Position numbers and translations under genes: made by a program
Source of the DNA: Bacteroidota bacterium
GTDB lineage: Bacteria > Bacteroidota > Bacteroidia > Bacteroidales > F082
DNA: 33,130 bases
Reading direction: 5' to 3'
Assembly (NCBI GenBank): GCA_024280235.1
Contig: JAJRQN010000106.1
Coordinates: 1 to 33,130, forward strand
The notes under the pieces: model-generated
What the model was told of the DNA's origin: nothing
Database searches by the model: none
Seen by the model: the letters and a program-made list of their open reading frames with translations, nothing else
Shown: positions 1 through 10,344 of the stretch, piece after piece
How the letters are laid out: every line of letters starts with the position of its first letter
Numbering within the stretch: the first letter of the stretch is position 1

Positions 1-206
1 AACAAAGCAGACAAACATAAATTATTTGAACGTAATGTGCTATATCGGATTTTCTTGATGAAATTGAACAAAAAAAAATCCAATTCCGTCAGAAATTGCC
101 CTATTTTAGTTTCAGATTAATTTATTGCGGAATTAAGGTTTTATTAAATCCCCGCCTGTAAATTTTAGTACTACCTTTGTTCAAATTAACTTAAAAAAAC
201 AGAACT

Positions 207-707
207 ATGTCTGAAATAACATTAAAAGGAAACCCCATCCACACGTTGGGTACACTTCCTGCAAAAGGTACCAAAGCACCTGAATTTACACTGGTTAGAA
301 ATGACCTGAGTGAAGCAAAACTTGCTGACTACAAAGGAAAGAACGTGGTGCTAAACATCTTTCCCAGTCTGGACACGCCCACTTGTGCTGCTTCGGTGCG
401 GCATTTTAATGCAGAAGCTTCCGGCCTGGAAAACACGGTGGTTTTGTGCATCTCGAAAGACCTTCCTTTTGCTCAGGCACGTTTTTGCGGCGCAGAAGGT
501 TTGGACAACGTGGAAACATTGTCTGATTTCAGAGATGGAAATTTTGGCAGAAGTTATCAGGTGGAAATTACCGATGGGCCGCTGGCTGCTTTAGAATCAC
601 GGGCTGTGGTCATCCTTGACGAAAAAGGAGTCGTGATTTACACACAACAGGTTCCTGAGATTGTGGATGAACCTGATTATGAAGATGCTCTGTCGGTATT
701 GAAATAG
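207..707 (+). CDS. tpx: Thiol peroxidase (Tpx-type peroxiredoxin)
   Basis: 166 aa ORF; motif NIFPSLDTPTCAASVRHFN (peroxidatic Cys) and SKDLPFAQARFCGAEG typical of Tpx. Confidence 0.96.
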   Translation: MSEITLKGNPIHTLGTLPAKGTKAPEFTLVRNDLSEAKLADYKGKNVVLNIFPSLDTPTCAASVRHFNAEASGLENTVVLCISKDLPFAQARFCGAEGLDNVETLSDFRDGNFGRSYQVEITDGPLAALESRAVVILDEKGVVIYTQQVPEIVDEPDYEDALSVLK

Positions 708-785
708 CCCCCGGCGCTGTTCGAAGAAATATTTTTCTGAAAACGTTAACTTTACAGGCTTAAAAAGCAGAATGAAAAACCGTTT

Positions 786-2012
786 TTGATGAAAAAGCCG
801 AATTTTTACTATTTGTCGCTGCCTTTCAGCATCGTAAATGGTGTAGTGTGGGGCATTGGCATTGTGTCGTTACCGTTGCTGGCCAAAACGACTGCGCGGG
901 CAGGGCTGACCTTTGCCATGATAAATCTCGGCATTGCTGCCGGTGCCATTGTGTGGGGACGGCTTACCCGCAAATTTCGGCTGAACAACCTGATTTTTAC
1001 CGGAACAGTACTTTCTTTTCTTGCCTGGCTCGCCATTGTTTTGTTTAACGGAAAGTTTCTTATTCCGCTGGCTTTTATCTTCGGTACTTTCACTGCCAGC
1101 ATATTCACCTTTGCCAGCGTTATGATAACCAATACATACCCAAAAGACCTGTGGGATAAATATATTGCGCAAATGCAGGCTTTTATGACTTTCGGAACGG
1201 TAGTTGGCCTGTTGATTACCGCGTTGTATGCCAATGTTATTGTAGGTCTTCCCTTTTTGTTTTTTGCTATTTTGGCTTACCTTCCTTTTTACAAGCATCA
1301 CCGACATCTTGCAATGCATCATCATCTGCATCCGAGTATCCTCAAGCCGAAAATGCATTTTGCCGAGTTGTTTAATGGTTACTTTCACGAACACATTCGC
1401 TGGAGACATTTTCTGAATTTCAAAAACAAATCCCTTTTGCTGTTAAATATACGGTGGTTTTTTGTTTTGCTGGCACCGGCACCGGTGTATGCCATGTATC
1501 CGTTACTCATGCAAAAGGCGTTTCATTTGAGTGCTACGGGTTCGTCCCTTGTGTATGCGCTGAGTACGGCTTTTGGCGTTTTGCTGTTTATCACTGCCGG
1601 GAAAATAGCGAAAACGAAAAGTCCGTTTTTCACGATGAACCTCGGCACCTCATTATATGTATTGAGTTTTATTTTAATGCTTGCAGGTATCTGGACACAC
1701 CTCTTTATTCTCGGTATTCTTGGCTTTATGCTCATGATATTTTCCTGGGCTTTTATTTCAACAGGGATGAATATTGGGGTAGTAGAACTTACCACTGAGA
1801 AAAAAAGAGGTGAAGCACTGGGACTTGCCAATTCATTGCAAAGTATTGATAATGTATTAGGAGGAGCCATCGGTGGCTTTGTTGTCGCTTCGATGGGATA
1901 TCCCGTAATTATGTATTTTGGTATTTTATTTTCCGCTATTGCCATTGCTCTGAGTATCTTTCAACACAAATCTAAAATAGAAAATTATGCTGTCCAAAAA
2001 GAAAAAAGCTAA
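786..2012 (+). CDS. MFS-type transporter, about 12 TM
   Basis: 408 aa, hydrophobic throughout, with the loop motif [11 protein letters not shown]; His-rich central loop [15 protein letters not shown]. Confidence 0.8.
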   Translation: MMKKPNFYYLSLPFSIVNGVVWGIGIVSLPLLAKTTARAGLTFAMINLGIAAGAIVWGRLTRKFRLNNLIFTGTVLSFLAWLAIVLFNGKFLIPLAFIFGTFTASIFTFASVMITNTYPKDLWDKYIAQMQAFMTFGTVVGLLITALYANVIVGLPFLFFAILAYLPFYKHHRHLAMHHHLHPSILKPKMHFAELFNGYFHEHIRWRHFLNFKNKSLLLLNIRWFFVLLAPAPVYAMYPLLMQKAFHLSATGSSLVYALSTAFGVLLFITAGKIAKTKSPFFTMNLGTSLYVLSFILMLAGIWTHLFILGILGFMLMIFSWAFISTGMNIGVVELTTEKKRGEALGLANSLQSIDNVLGGAIGGFVVASMGYPVIMYFGILFSAIAIALSIFQHKSKIENYAVQKEKS

Positions 2013-3378
2013 CGAAAACGAAGCTGTCTCAACGACTTATGCAAACCGTTTTTTTACAAAACCCATCCCGCGATTCCGAATGCCTAATGATGGTTTGGAT
2101 GCAGATGTGGTTTACCAAATGATTCACGATGAACTAAATATTGACGGAAATCCGGCATTAAATCTTGCCACTTTTGTTACCACATGGATGGAACCCCAGG
2201 CAGAAAAACTCATCGTGGAAACGCTGAATAAAAATCTGGTAGATCAGGATGAGTATCCACAAACAGGAAAAATACAGGAACGCGTTATCAACATGTTGGC
2301 GCGCTTGTATCATGCTCCTGAAAGCAAGGAATATATCGGTACCGCAACCATTGGCTCTTCCGAAGCCATCATGCTGGGACTGTTGGCACACAAATGGACA
2401 TGGCGCGCAAACAGAAAAAAACAGGGAAAATCCACCCAAAATCCGAATATGGTCATTGGTGCGGATGTCCATGTGGTGTGGGAAAAATTTGCCCGTTATT
2501 TTGATGTGGAAATGCGCATTATTCCCATGCAGAAAAACCGCTTTACCATAACAGCAGATGAGGTAAAACAGCGTATTGATGAAAACACCATTTGTGTTGG
2601 GGTTGTTATGGGAACCACATTTACAGGACAGCTTGATCCGGTACAAGATATAAATACCATGCTCGAAGAGGTTGAGAAAGAGAAAGGCTGGAATATTCCT
2701 ATTCATGTAGATGGTGCAAGCGGCGGTTTCATCCTGCCTTTTTTATACCCCGCCTTTAAATGGGACTTCCGTCTCTCACATGTACGCTCCATTAATGTTT
2801 CCGGACACAAATACGGTTTGGTATATCCGGGAGTGGGCTGGCTCATTATGCGCGACAAATCGGATCTTCCCGAAGACCTTATCTTTTACGTAAACTATCT
2901 TGGAAGTGAAGAGGCCACTTATACACTTAACTTTTCACGCGGAAGCGCCATGATGATTGTGCAGTATTACAACCTGATACGTCTTGGGAAAAAAGGATAC
3001 CGGCTTGTCATGCAGCAAAGTCTTGAAAATGCCAGATACCTCGCTTCCAAAGTCAGGAGAATCAGAAATATCCGGCTGATAACCGAAGATATCAAGCTGC
3101 CTATTCTGGCATTAACCGTGAAGAAAAAAAGTGAGTTTACCGTTTTCCAAATGTCTGATAAACTTCGCGAAAGAGGGTGGATTGTTCCGGCCTATTCCCT
3201 GCCAGCCGATGCTTCCGAAGTAGAAGTTCTGAGAGTCGTTATCAAAGAAAACTTTAGCCACGACATGGCAGACATGCTTGTAACCGATATGCAACGTTTT
3301 GCCAAAGAATTGAGAGAACAATGTAAAATCAAACCGGGGCAACAGAACAAATCACAAAACCATAAACATATTTGCTGA
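1987..3378 (+). CDS. gadB: Glutamate decarboxylase (PLP-dependent)
   Basis: 463 aa; [14 protein letters not shown] and [18 protein letters not shown] (PLP lysine) as in GAD family; overlaps the 3' end of the MFS gene. Confidence 0.93.
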   Translation: MLSKKKKANENEAVSTTYANRFFTKPIPRFRMPNDGLDADVVYQMIHDELNIDGNPALNLATFVTTWMEPQAEKLIVETLNKNLVDQDEYPQTGKIQERVINMLARLYHAPESKEYIGTATIGSSEAIMLGLLAHKWTWRANRKKQGKSTQNPNMVIGADVHVVWEKFARYFDVEMRIIPMQKNRFTITADEVKQRIDENTICVGVVMGTTFTGQLDPVQDINTMLEEVEKEKGWNIPIHVDGASGGFILPFLYPAFKWDFRLSHVRSINVSGHKYGLVYPGVGWLIMRDKSDLPEDLIFYVNYLGSEEATYTLNFSRGSAMMIVQYYNLIRLGKKGYRLVMQQSLENARYLASKVRRIRNIRLITEDIKLPILALTVKKKSEFTVFQMSDKLRERGWIVPAYSLPADASEVEVLRVVIKENFSHDMADMLVTDMQRFAKELREQCKIKPGQQNKSQNHKHIC

Positions 3379-3419
3379 TACCGGATGCCAATAAGCAACC
3401 TGAATATAATTACCTGATT

Positions 3420-4457
3420 ATGAAACGATTTTATATAATTATTCTTCCTGTGCTATTCCTTTTTGTCTTATCGGGAATGGTTAGTGGCTGCACTTCAAAC
3501 ATACATGCTGAAAATGAGGGTAACTCCGGATTTCGTTTAATAAAAACCATTACTCTTCCCCATGTCAGCGGCAGGATAGACCATCTTTCCATTGATTTGA
3601 AAAACCATCGCCTTTTTATTTCGGCACTGGGATACAAATCAGTGATTGTACTGGACTTAAAAAACGAGAAAGTTATCCACGAGATTTCAGGTCTGGATTA
3701 TCCTCAGGGAGTATTGTACATCCCCAAGCTGAACAAACTGTTTGTTTCGACAGATGGTGATGGAAAACTGTTTGTTTACAACGCCGGCAATTACAAGTTG
3801 GAGAAAATAATAAATTTTGGAGATGATGCCGACAATCTGCGTTATGATTCCGTTTCGGACATTGTTTATGTTGCCTATGGAAGTGGTGGCCTCGGACTGG
3901 TAAATGTGAAAACCAACCATCTTATTAAAAAAATCCCCCTTGACGATCATCCCGAAGCATTCTCTGTTGATAATCAAAATAGCCTTGTCTTTGTAAACAT
4001 TCCCGATGCGAGAGAGCTGGCAACCATAAATCTGAAAACTGCTAAAGTGGAGAAAAAGCTCTCCTTTATCAGCAGTTTGGGGAATTTTCCAATGGCACTG
4101 GATTCCGTTCATCACCGTCTGTTTGTCGGATTCAGGATTCCGGCACGATTAAAGGTTTTTGATTCACAGACAATGAAACTCCTGACGACATTGAAGATTG
4201 ACCGCGATGCAGATGATATCTACTACGATGCACAAAAGAAAAATATTTATATCTCATGCGGCGGCGGTTATCTCGAAGTTATCCGGCAGGAAACGCCCGA
4301 TACCTACAAACTTCAAGAGAGGATTAAAACGGCGGAAGGTGCCCGCACATCGCTTTACGTACCACAACAGAAATATCTTTATCTCGCCGTACCGAAATCA
4401 GGACAGAACGATGCACAGATTAGAATTTATCAGCGAAAAAGTAATACAGCTCACTAA
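3420..4457 (+). CDS. YncE/NHL-like beta-propeller lipoprotein
   Basis: Start set at internal Met (MKRFYIIILPVLFLFVLSGMVSGC lipobox-like signal); repeated blades such as GRIDHLSIDLKNHRLFISALGYKSVIVLDL. Confidence 0.75.
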   Translation: MKRFYIIILPVLFLFVLSGMVSGCTSNIHAENEGNSGFRLIKTITLPHVSGRIDHLSIDLKNHRLFISALGYKSVIVLDLKNEKVIHEISGLDYPQGVLYIPKLNKLFVSTDGDGKLFVYNAGNYKLEKIINFGDDADNLRYDSVSDIVYVAYGSGGLGLVNVKTNHLIKKIPLDDHPEAFSVDNQNSLVFVNIPDARELATINLKTAKVEKKLSFISSLGNFPMALDSVHHRLFVGFRIPARLKVFDSQTMKLLTTLKIDRDADDIYYDAQKKNIYISCGGGYLEVIRQETPDTYKLQERIKTAEGARTSLYVPQQKYLYLAVPKSGQNDAQIRIYQRKSNTAH

Positions 4458-4489
4458 AAGAGTGGCAAAATACATTGATAGCAAGGTGA

Positions 4490-5578
4490 TTAAACATATT
4501 TCTCTCCCTTTTCTATTTTCACATCCGTTACAAACTGCCTTATTTTCTGCTCATCTTCCTTACGGCAAACCAATAAAATACCATCTTGTTCCACCACAAT
4601 ATAGCCATCAAGCCCCTGTAAAACAGCAAGTTTATCTTTTGGCATATGGACAATACAATTTTTTGAATCGTAGAGCATCACGTTGTCTCCCACCACGGCG
4701 TTTTGGTTCTCATCCTTTTCGCGAATGGTATAAAGTGACCCCCATGTGCCGAGGTCAGACCAGCCGAAATCTACACTAAGGACATACACGTTTTCCGATT
4801 TTTCCATAACCCCGTAGTCAATAGAGATATTTTTGCAAACGGCATAAGTTTCCTTAATAAAAGCATTTTCTTCGGTGGTATTATATTTACCAATACCTTT
4901 TTGAAAAAGGCTGTCCACCTCTTTCAAATGTCTGTCGAAAGCAGCCATAATACTTTTCAGCGACCAGATAAAAATACCCGAATTCCACAGAAAATCACCG
5001 CTTGCCACAAATGATTTGGCAATTTCAAGATTGGGTTTTTCAGTAAACGTTTTCACCTTATGCAACCTGCTGTCTTTGGGATAAACATTTTCCCCTTCGA
5101 GCTGAATATATCCATATCCCGTATCAGGGCGGTTTGGACGGATACCCATTGTAATGAGCCAGTCGTATTCGGAAGCTGCGGCCATTGCTGTTTTTACATC
5201 ATTTACAAACTCGTCCTCTTTCAAAATAATGTGGTCAGAAGGCGCCACCACAACAACAGCATTTTCGTTTTCCTGTTTTATCTTGTAGTTTGCATACGCA
5301 ATACAGGGAGCGGTATTACGGCGCGATGGCTCGCAAAGCACCTGTTTTCCCCCAATTTCCGGCAGTTGTTCCAGTACAAGATCCCTGTAAATTTCGTTAG
5401 TAACAACATATATGTTCTTTGCAGGAAGAATTTTAGCAAACCGGTCAAAAGTCAGCTGGATGAGGGTTTTGCCGGTTCCGAGTACGTCCATAAACTGTTT
5501 GGGATGTGCCGTTTTGCTCATAGGCCAGAAGCGGGAGCCTACGCCGCCTGCCATGATCACACAATAATAATTGTCCAT
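4490..5578 (-). CDS. manC: Mannose-1-phosphate guanylyltransferase
   Basis: MDNYYCVIMAGGVGSRFWPMSKTAHPKQFMDVLGTGKTLIQLT; VVVAPSDHII; FTEKPN; GFLWNSGIF-like motif. ORF track start (5677) is probably too far upstream. Confidence 0.93.
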   Translation of the reverse strand: MDNYYCVIMAGGVGSRFWPMSKTAHPKQFMDVLGTGKTLIQLTFDRFAKILPAKNIYVVTNEIYRDLVLEQLPEIGGKQVLCEPSRRNTAPCIAYANYKIKQENENAVVVVAPSDHIILKEDEFVNDVKTAMAAASEYDWLITMGIRPNRPDTGYGYIQLEGENVYPKDSRLHKVKTFTEKPNLEIAKSFVASGDFLWNSGIFIWSLKSIMAAFDRHLKEVDSLFQKGIGKYNTTEENAFIKETYAVCKNISIDYGVMEKSENVYVLSVDFGWSDLGTWGSLYTIREKDENQNAVVGDNVMLYDSKNCIVHMPKDKLAVLQGLDGYIVVEQDGILLVCRKEDEQKIRQFVTDVKIEKGEKYV

Positions 5579-5598
5579 TGTAATTTTTTTAGGTAGAG

Positions 5599-5606
5599 CA
5601 AAAGTA
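5599..5606 (-). promoter_or_regulatory. Candidate Bacteroidota -7 element (TACTTTTG) upstream of manC
   Basis: CAAAAGTA on + strand is TACTTTTG on -, matching TAnnTTTG, 20 nt upstream of the manC ATG. No clear -33 TTTG. Confidence 0.35.
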
Positions 5607-5669
5607 AAGGATTCTGTTAAAATATCCTCATTTTTCGGAGAATCAATTTGAACACTGCTTCCCCACTCA

Positions 5670-6287
5670 TCATTCATCTTTCCCTAACGCCTCTACCGGG
5701 GTCAGCGGCTGGAAGAAGTATGTCCGTTTGCTCGCCAACTCAACACATTTATAACGTTTCCGTAGTTTTTCAATCACCATATACTTCTCTTTGTTTCTGA
5801 AAAGAAACCTGTCGCCCGGTTGCAGGTCTTCAACATAGGTTTCCTGTTTATCTCTATCAAAAAGCATAAGCGTCCGGGTAAGCTCTTCATCGGCATGGCT
5901 TGAGGCTTTGATATTTTGCAAATGATGATAAACAGTTCGTTGCAGGTCTGCGGGAAAGACATTTTTTTCCAGAAAAGGCTTCATTAGCTTACGGTAATTG
6001 GCTTTCCATTCTTTGCCATGTGCATGAACCGTCCTGCCATATTGCTTGTGCGTCAGCAAATGTGCAAACTCATGTACAAAGGTGATAAAAAATGCATACG
6101 GATTCAGATCATAGTTTATGGTAATGCGGTGGTAAGCTTGTTTTCTGCCGGGCGGACGATAATCACCCAGTTTTGAAGCCCGGCTCCGGGTAATTCTCAA
6201 ATGAATTTGATGCCTTACGATCCATGCAAAGACCTGGTCAATCATGGCTTCGGGAAGATATTCGGATAAAATTTCTTTTTCCTTCAT
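5670..6287 (-). CDS. SprT-like zinc metalloprotease-fold protein
   Basis: HExxH motif in FVHEFAHLLTHKQYGRTVHAHGKEWKANYRKLM; start set at MKEKEILSEYLPEAM. Confidence 0.85.
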   Translation of the reverse strand: MKEKEILSEYLPEAMIDQVFAWIVRHQIHLRITRSRASKLGDYRPPGRKQAYHRITINYDLNPYAFFITFVHEFAHLLTHKQYGRTVHAHGKEWKANYRKLMKPFLEKNVFPADLQRTVYHHLQNIKASSHADEELTRTLMLFDRDKQETYVEDLQPGDRFLFRNKEKYMVIEKLRKRYKCVELASKRTYFFQPLTPVEALGKDE

Positions 6288-6298
6288 AAAAATATGTT

Positions 6299-7489
6299 CT
6301 AATGAACCTGATTTAACAATGAGACATTTTGCATTAGTTTCTCCAACGGCGCCGTTGCCTCTTTCCAACGATAATTTTGTTTAACAAAAGTAAAGGCTTT
6401 TTTCGCTAATTTTTCGCGTTCTGTAGAATTTTCCAATAAAAAAAGCAATGCATCGGCAAGTTCTTGCGCATTACTTCCCATAAGAATTTCCTCTTTTTCT
6501 CTTGCTTTCAGTGCAGCATTTGCGAGTGGCGTGGTAATACACGGCATCTTCATGGCCATAGCTTCCAACAGCTTGTTTTGCAGGCCGGTACCCATACGCA
6601 TGGGAGCAATAAAAACTTCGGAACAGGCATAAGCTTCCCTGATGTCGTCTAACCAACCGCTAATTTTTATTCTTCTGTTTTTCAGGTTCTTAACCTTCGT
6701 ATGGGGACTTGCTCCGGCAAGTAACAGATGTGTTTCCGGTTTTTTCTTCCACACCAGCGGCATAATTTCTTTGGCAAGAAACAACGCTGCATCTATATTC
6801 GGTGGATAGTTCATGTTTCCGGTAAAAACGATTTCCTGTCTTTTTTTTCGCGAAAATGGATGAAAAAATTTCATATCCACACCATTCCGAATCACTGTAA
6901 TCATCTGTCTTTCAGCATGAGGAATTAGATTTCTGTCCTGCTCCGAAATAATAATTTTATTGTCAAACCGGTCAAAAATTTCTTTTTCAAAAGCTTCCAT
7001 TCGTTTGTGCTCCATACGGAAAATGAGTTTCATAGGCCATCTTGCTTTGTCGGCACGTCGTTTTAACCCGTAGGAAAAAGCATCCTGATAATCCAGTGTT
7101 TTTTTGATGGGAATATCCATAAGATAACGGGCTGTTCGCGAAAGTTGTGCAAAAAGATGGTCGGGGTGGTATTCCTCAATCAGCGCTTTTATCTTTCCAG
7201 CGGCATGCCGGCTGTAGAAATAACCCGACTGTAACGGGAGATATGAAAAGAAGGCTCTGAGAATGTTTACCACACGTCCGCCTGCCGGCAGGTCTATAAA
7301 GTTTATGGAGCGACAATAAGGCTGCAATTGTGCAAAAGCTTTTTGTTTGTCAGCTTTTCGCAACGGATTTAATGCGCAAAGAATAATCTCATGCTTTTCC
7401 GACAACACTTTTATCTGATGAAAAGCCCGGAGTTTGTCTCCCTTTTCAAGCGGATACGGTATTCTGGAAAGCAAAACAAAGATTCTCAT
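6299..7489 (-). CDS. Glycosyltransferase, GT4-like (similar to PEP-CTERM-associated sugar transferases)
   Basis: 396 aa; RIPYPLEKGDKLRAFHQIKVLSEKHEI N-terminus; GNMNYPPNIDAALFL; GTGLQNKLLEAMAMKMPCITTP. Confidence 0.87.
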   Translation of the reverse strand: MRIFVLLSRIPYPLEKGDKLRAFHQIKVLSEKHEIILCALNPLRKADKQKAFAQLQPYCRSINFIDLPAGGRVVNILRAFFSYLPLQSGYFYSRHAAGKIKALIEEYHPDHLFAQLSRTARYLMDIPIKKTLDYQDAFSYGLKRRADKARWPMKLIFRMEHKRMEAFEKEIFDRFDNKIIISEQDRNLIPHAERQMITVIRNGVDMKFFHPFSRKKRQEIVFTGNMNYPPNIDAALFLAKEIMPLVWKKKPETHLLLAGASPHTKVKNLKNRRIKISGWLDDIREAYACSEVFIAPMRMGTGLQNKLLEAMAMKMPCITTPLANAALKAREKEEILMGSNAQELADALLFLLENSTEREKLAKKAFTFVKQNYRWKEATAPLEKLMQNVSLLNQVH

Positions 7490-7518
7490 AAGCTGCGTCT
7501 GTTCACCTCTGGCAAAGG

Positions 7519-8721
7519 TTATAAAATTTCCTGATAAAATGCCTCTAACCTCCCGATTATTTTTCGATTGTCATGGTTTGCTTCTATGAGCCTGCGGGCA
7601 TTTTTTCCAAGTCTGCGGGCTTCCTCCGGATTTTCATAAAGCCGGGTAATGGCGGACACAAAATCATCAGGAGTTTCGGCAATAAGAATATTTTCGCCAT
7701 CTTCATAATCAATCCCTTCGGCGCCTGTTTTTGTAGAAATCACCGCTTTTGCGAGACACATGCTCTCGATAATTTTAATTCGGACACCACTCCCGGAAAA
7801 AAGCGGCGCGATAGATATACTTTTCGACAGAATAAAATCCCGAGCTTCATGGACTTCACCCAAAACAATCACGTTTATTTCTTTCAAATTTAGAAGCCAC
7901 CGGGGCATAGCACGACCGGCAAGATAAAGTTTTAGATTTGGAAATTTATCTCTTGTCTTCGGCCATACCTCGTTTAAAAACCAGTGAATACCTTCTTCGT
8001 TGGGCATCCAGTTCATGGAGCCGATATGAAACAAAGCATTTTCCTGTGGGAGTTTGTCTTGTAATGAATAATCTTCAAGGTTTACACCAAACGGTATGGT
8101 CTCCACCGGCTTTTGGCAATAATTTTTAAAAAATCCGGCGTCTTTTTCCGTGATAGGTAATATGCCATCGAAACGGTTCAGTACGGTTTTTTCATAATTT
8201 TCGAGTGTGGTAAATAGGTGTTTCAGGTAAAACTTCTTTAGCGGATTCCGGCACGTAGAGAATATCCGTTTCCAGATAAGATGTTCGATATTGTGTGCAC
8301 GCAACACAATTTTAGCCTTGCTGTGTTCACGGATAATACCAAGATAAGGCGCCATAAAAAGCGTTTCCATCTGTATAATATCGAATTTTTCTTTTATCAG
8401 AATTCCAACAAGTTTTTCCTCAAAATCCTTTGAAATAAAGCGCTCAACGTGATATGATTTCTTTGAGAACAGATTTAAAAAGGCAGGAACAGACTTTACG
8501 GACAAATTGAGATGAACAAATTCGATACCGGTTTTTTCGCGATAAGCAGCAGGAATGTCTCCCGGAGCAACAGGATATTTATCCGAATCAACAGCGAGAA
8601 CTTTTACCAGAATTCCGGTGGCTGCCAGTCCTTCGATAAGGTTGTTCATTGCCATGGGGCCACCTTCCTTTGACGGCCAGGGCGATTTGTTACAAATAAA
8701 GAGTACCTTCAGCGGTTTCAT
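7519..8721 (-). CDS. Glycosyltransferase, GT4-like
   Basis: 400 aa; SPWPSKEGGPMAMNNLIEGL; IGSMNWMPNEEGIHWFLNEVWP; GSGVRIKIIESMCLAKAVISTKTGAEGI. Confidence 0.87.
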   Translation of the reverse strand: MKPLKVLFICNKSPWPSKEGGPMAMNNLIEGLAATGILVKVLAVDSDKYPVAPGDIPAAYREKTGIEFVHLNLSVKSVPAFLNLFSKKSYHVERFISKDFEEKLVGILIKEKFDIIQMETLFMAPYLGIIREHSKAKIVLRAHNIEHLIWKRIFSTCRNPLKKFYLKHLFTTLENYEKTVLNRFDGILPITEKDAGFFKNYCQKPVETIPFGVNLEDYSLQDKLPQENALFHIGSMNWMPNEEGIHWFLNEVWPKTRDKFPNLKLYLAGRAMPRWLLNLKEINVIVLGEVHEARDFILSKSISIAPLFSGSGVRIKIIESMCLAKAVISTKTGAEGIDYEDGENILIAETPDDFVSAITRLYENPEEARRLGKNARRLIEANHDNRKIIGRLEAFYQEIL

Positions 8722-8734
8722 AACGTTTAGAGGA

Positions 8735-10237
8735 CTATTTTTTTTTCAAAAACGGGATTTTCACATTGCGCAAAGCATCTACAATTTTTTTTAATCCTTC
8801 GTGTTTTTCAATATATTTCTGCCAGCTTTCCGTGTCCAACAACGGAGAATCGCTGGTTGCTTTGTAAGTCAAAAACAAGCCGAGAGGGAGAATGACGATG
8901 GTAGAAAGCCAAACGCCGAAAACCACACTCATCTCACCGGTACGGGCAGCTTTTTCGCCGGTAACCGAGATGACATGATAAATGACAAAGAAAATAACCG
9001 AAATAACTACCGGAAGTCCCAGCCCTCCTTTCCGGATGATGGCTCCGAGGGGCGCTCCAATGAAGAAAAAGATAAGACAGGCGAGAGAAAGTTTAAACTT
9101 CTGATTCCAAACAATCTCATGCCGGATAATCAGCTGCTCTTTAGGTTTAATAATACGGTTTACATGGAACAACAAATTATCTTTGGCACTCCGTGCCCGC
9201 TGCTGTGCATACCCTAATATTTGATTTTGTGCATCCATATTTGTTTCAAAGTTCTTCAGAAACGGATACAAAACAGGAATTATTTTTGCCTTATTTTTTT
9301 GTGGTATTTTTTTACGTCCTAAGATTAATTTCCTCGTTGTTTTATTCAAATTGAAACTGCGCAAAGAATTGTTCTGAAAAGCAATTTTTCTCTCTTTCAC
9401 AAACATTGACAAAGAGTCGATAGCATGGTCAAGTTGCTTTACATTCAGCATTGAATAATTGTTTTTAAAAAGTGCTTCGTTTGTATGATTCAGGTCGAGT
9501 TGGGACAGGTCGAAAGAAAGTATTTGTTTTTTAAATTTTATTTCTTCAAAGGGATGATTCCGCCTGTATCCTCGTTGGTTGACCACCTCGATGTAGTTAT
9601 AACCATCAAAGAGAGAGATAACCAAATGTCGTTGATTAGGCGACAGCTCCATAAGGCCTTTTTTGGCAACCGTTACTTTGGTATCTCCCATCCGGTTGGT
9701 ATGGTCATATATCATGACATCATAGATGGTTTTATTGTCTTTGGCTTTTCTTCCGGCTCTTAAAACATAACCATTCAACTCATTGTCAAAGACTCCCTCA
9801 TTGAGGTTAAAAGCAAGTTTTTTCTGGCGCACATCATAAAGTAGCGAACCAAATTTCAGGTTAGCAACAGGAAAGACATAATTTGAAAACAGGAAAGCAC
9901 TAATACTGATAATGACAGCGAGAATAATAAGTGGCTGCATGGCTTTTTGCAGGGAAATTCCAGAGCTTTTTATGGAAACTAACTCATAATGTTCTCCAAG
10001 GTTGCCGAAAGTCATCAGTGAGGAAAGAAGAACTGCGAGGGGTAGTGCAAGAGGAACAAATGTTGCAGAGGCATAAAACATAAGCCTCAGGATAACTTCA
10101 AGACCCAGCCCTTTTCCCACAAGGTCATCTACATATTTCCACAGAAATTGCATTAGCAGGATAAAAAGCGCAATGAGAAAGGTCATAAAAAACGGACCGA
10201 GATACGATTTCAGCATGTATTTATGGAGTCTTTTCAT
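8735..10237 (-). CDS. LptF/LptG (YjgP/YjgQ) family LPS-export permease
   Basis: 500 aa; MKRLHKYMLKSYLGPFFMTFLIALFILLMQFLWKYVDDLVGKGL N-terminus and GAPLGAIIRKGGLGLPVVISVIFFVIYHVI C-terminal segment. Confidence 0.9.
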   Translation of the reverse strand: MKRLHKYMLKSYLGPFFMTFLIALFILLMQFLWKYVDDLVGKGLGLEVILRLMFYASATFVPLALPLAVLLSSLMTFGNLGEHYELVSIKSSGISLQKAMQPLIILAVIISISAFLFSNYVFPVANLKFGSLLYDVRQKKLAFNLNEGVFDNELNGYVLRAGRKAKDNKTIYDVMIYDHTNRMGDTKVTVAKKGLMELSPNQRHLVISLFDGYNYIEVVNQRGYRRNHPFEEIKFKKQILSFDLSQLDLNHTNEALFKNNYSMLNVKQLDHAIDSLSMFVKERKIAFQNNSLRSFNLNKTTRKLILGRKKIPQKNKAKIIPVLYPFLKNFETNMDAQNQILGYAQQRARSAKDNLLFHVNRIIKPKEQLIIRHEIVWNQKFKLSLACLIFFFIGAPLGAIIRKGGLGLPVVISVIFFVIYHVISVTGEKAARTGEMSVVFGVWLSTIVILPLGLFLTYKATSDSPLLDTESWQKYIEKHEGLKKIVDALRNVKIPFLKKK

Positions 10238-10293
10238 AAGAGCTTTTAAAACCAGTTACAAAGATAGGGAAACTGTTGGGGATAAGAATATAA

Positions 10294-10326
10294 AAAAAGC
10301 CAATCTCCCGAGGAGACTGGCTTTTT
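10294..10326 (-). terminator. Rho-independent-type terminator downstream of the ExbD operon
   Basis: AAAAAGCCAATCTCC-CGA-GGAGACTGGCTTTTT: 15-bp stem with one mismatch, 3-nt loop, A/T tracts at both ends; lies between exbD2 and lptF. Confidence 0.8.
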
Positions 10327-10344
10327 CGATAAAAATGCAGAAAA

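Noticed and set aside
2158-2706. 182 aa - strand ORF antisense to gadB
   Set aside because: Overlaps the clear GAD coding region; no motifs.
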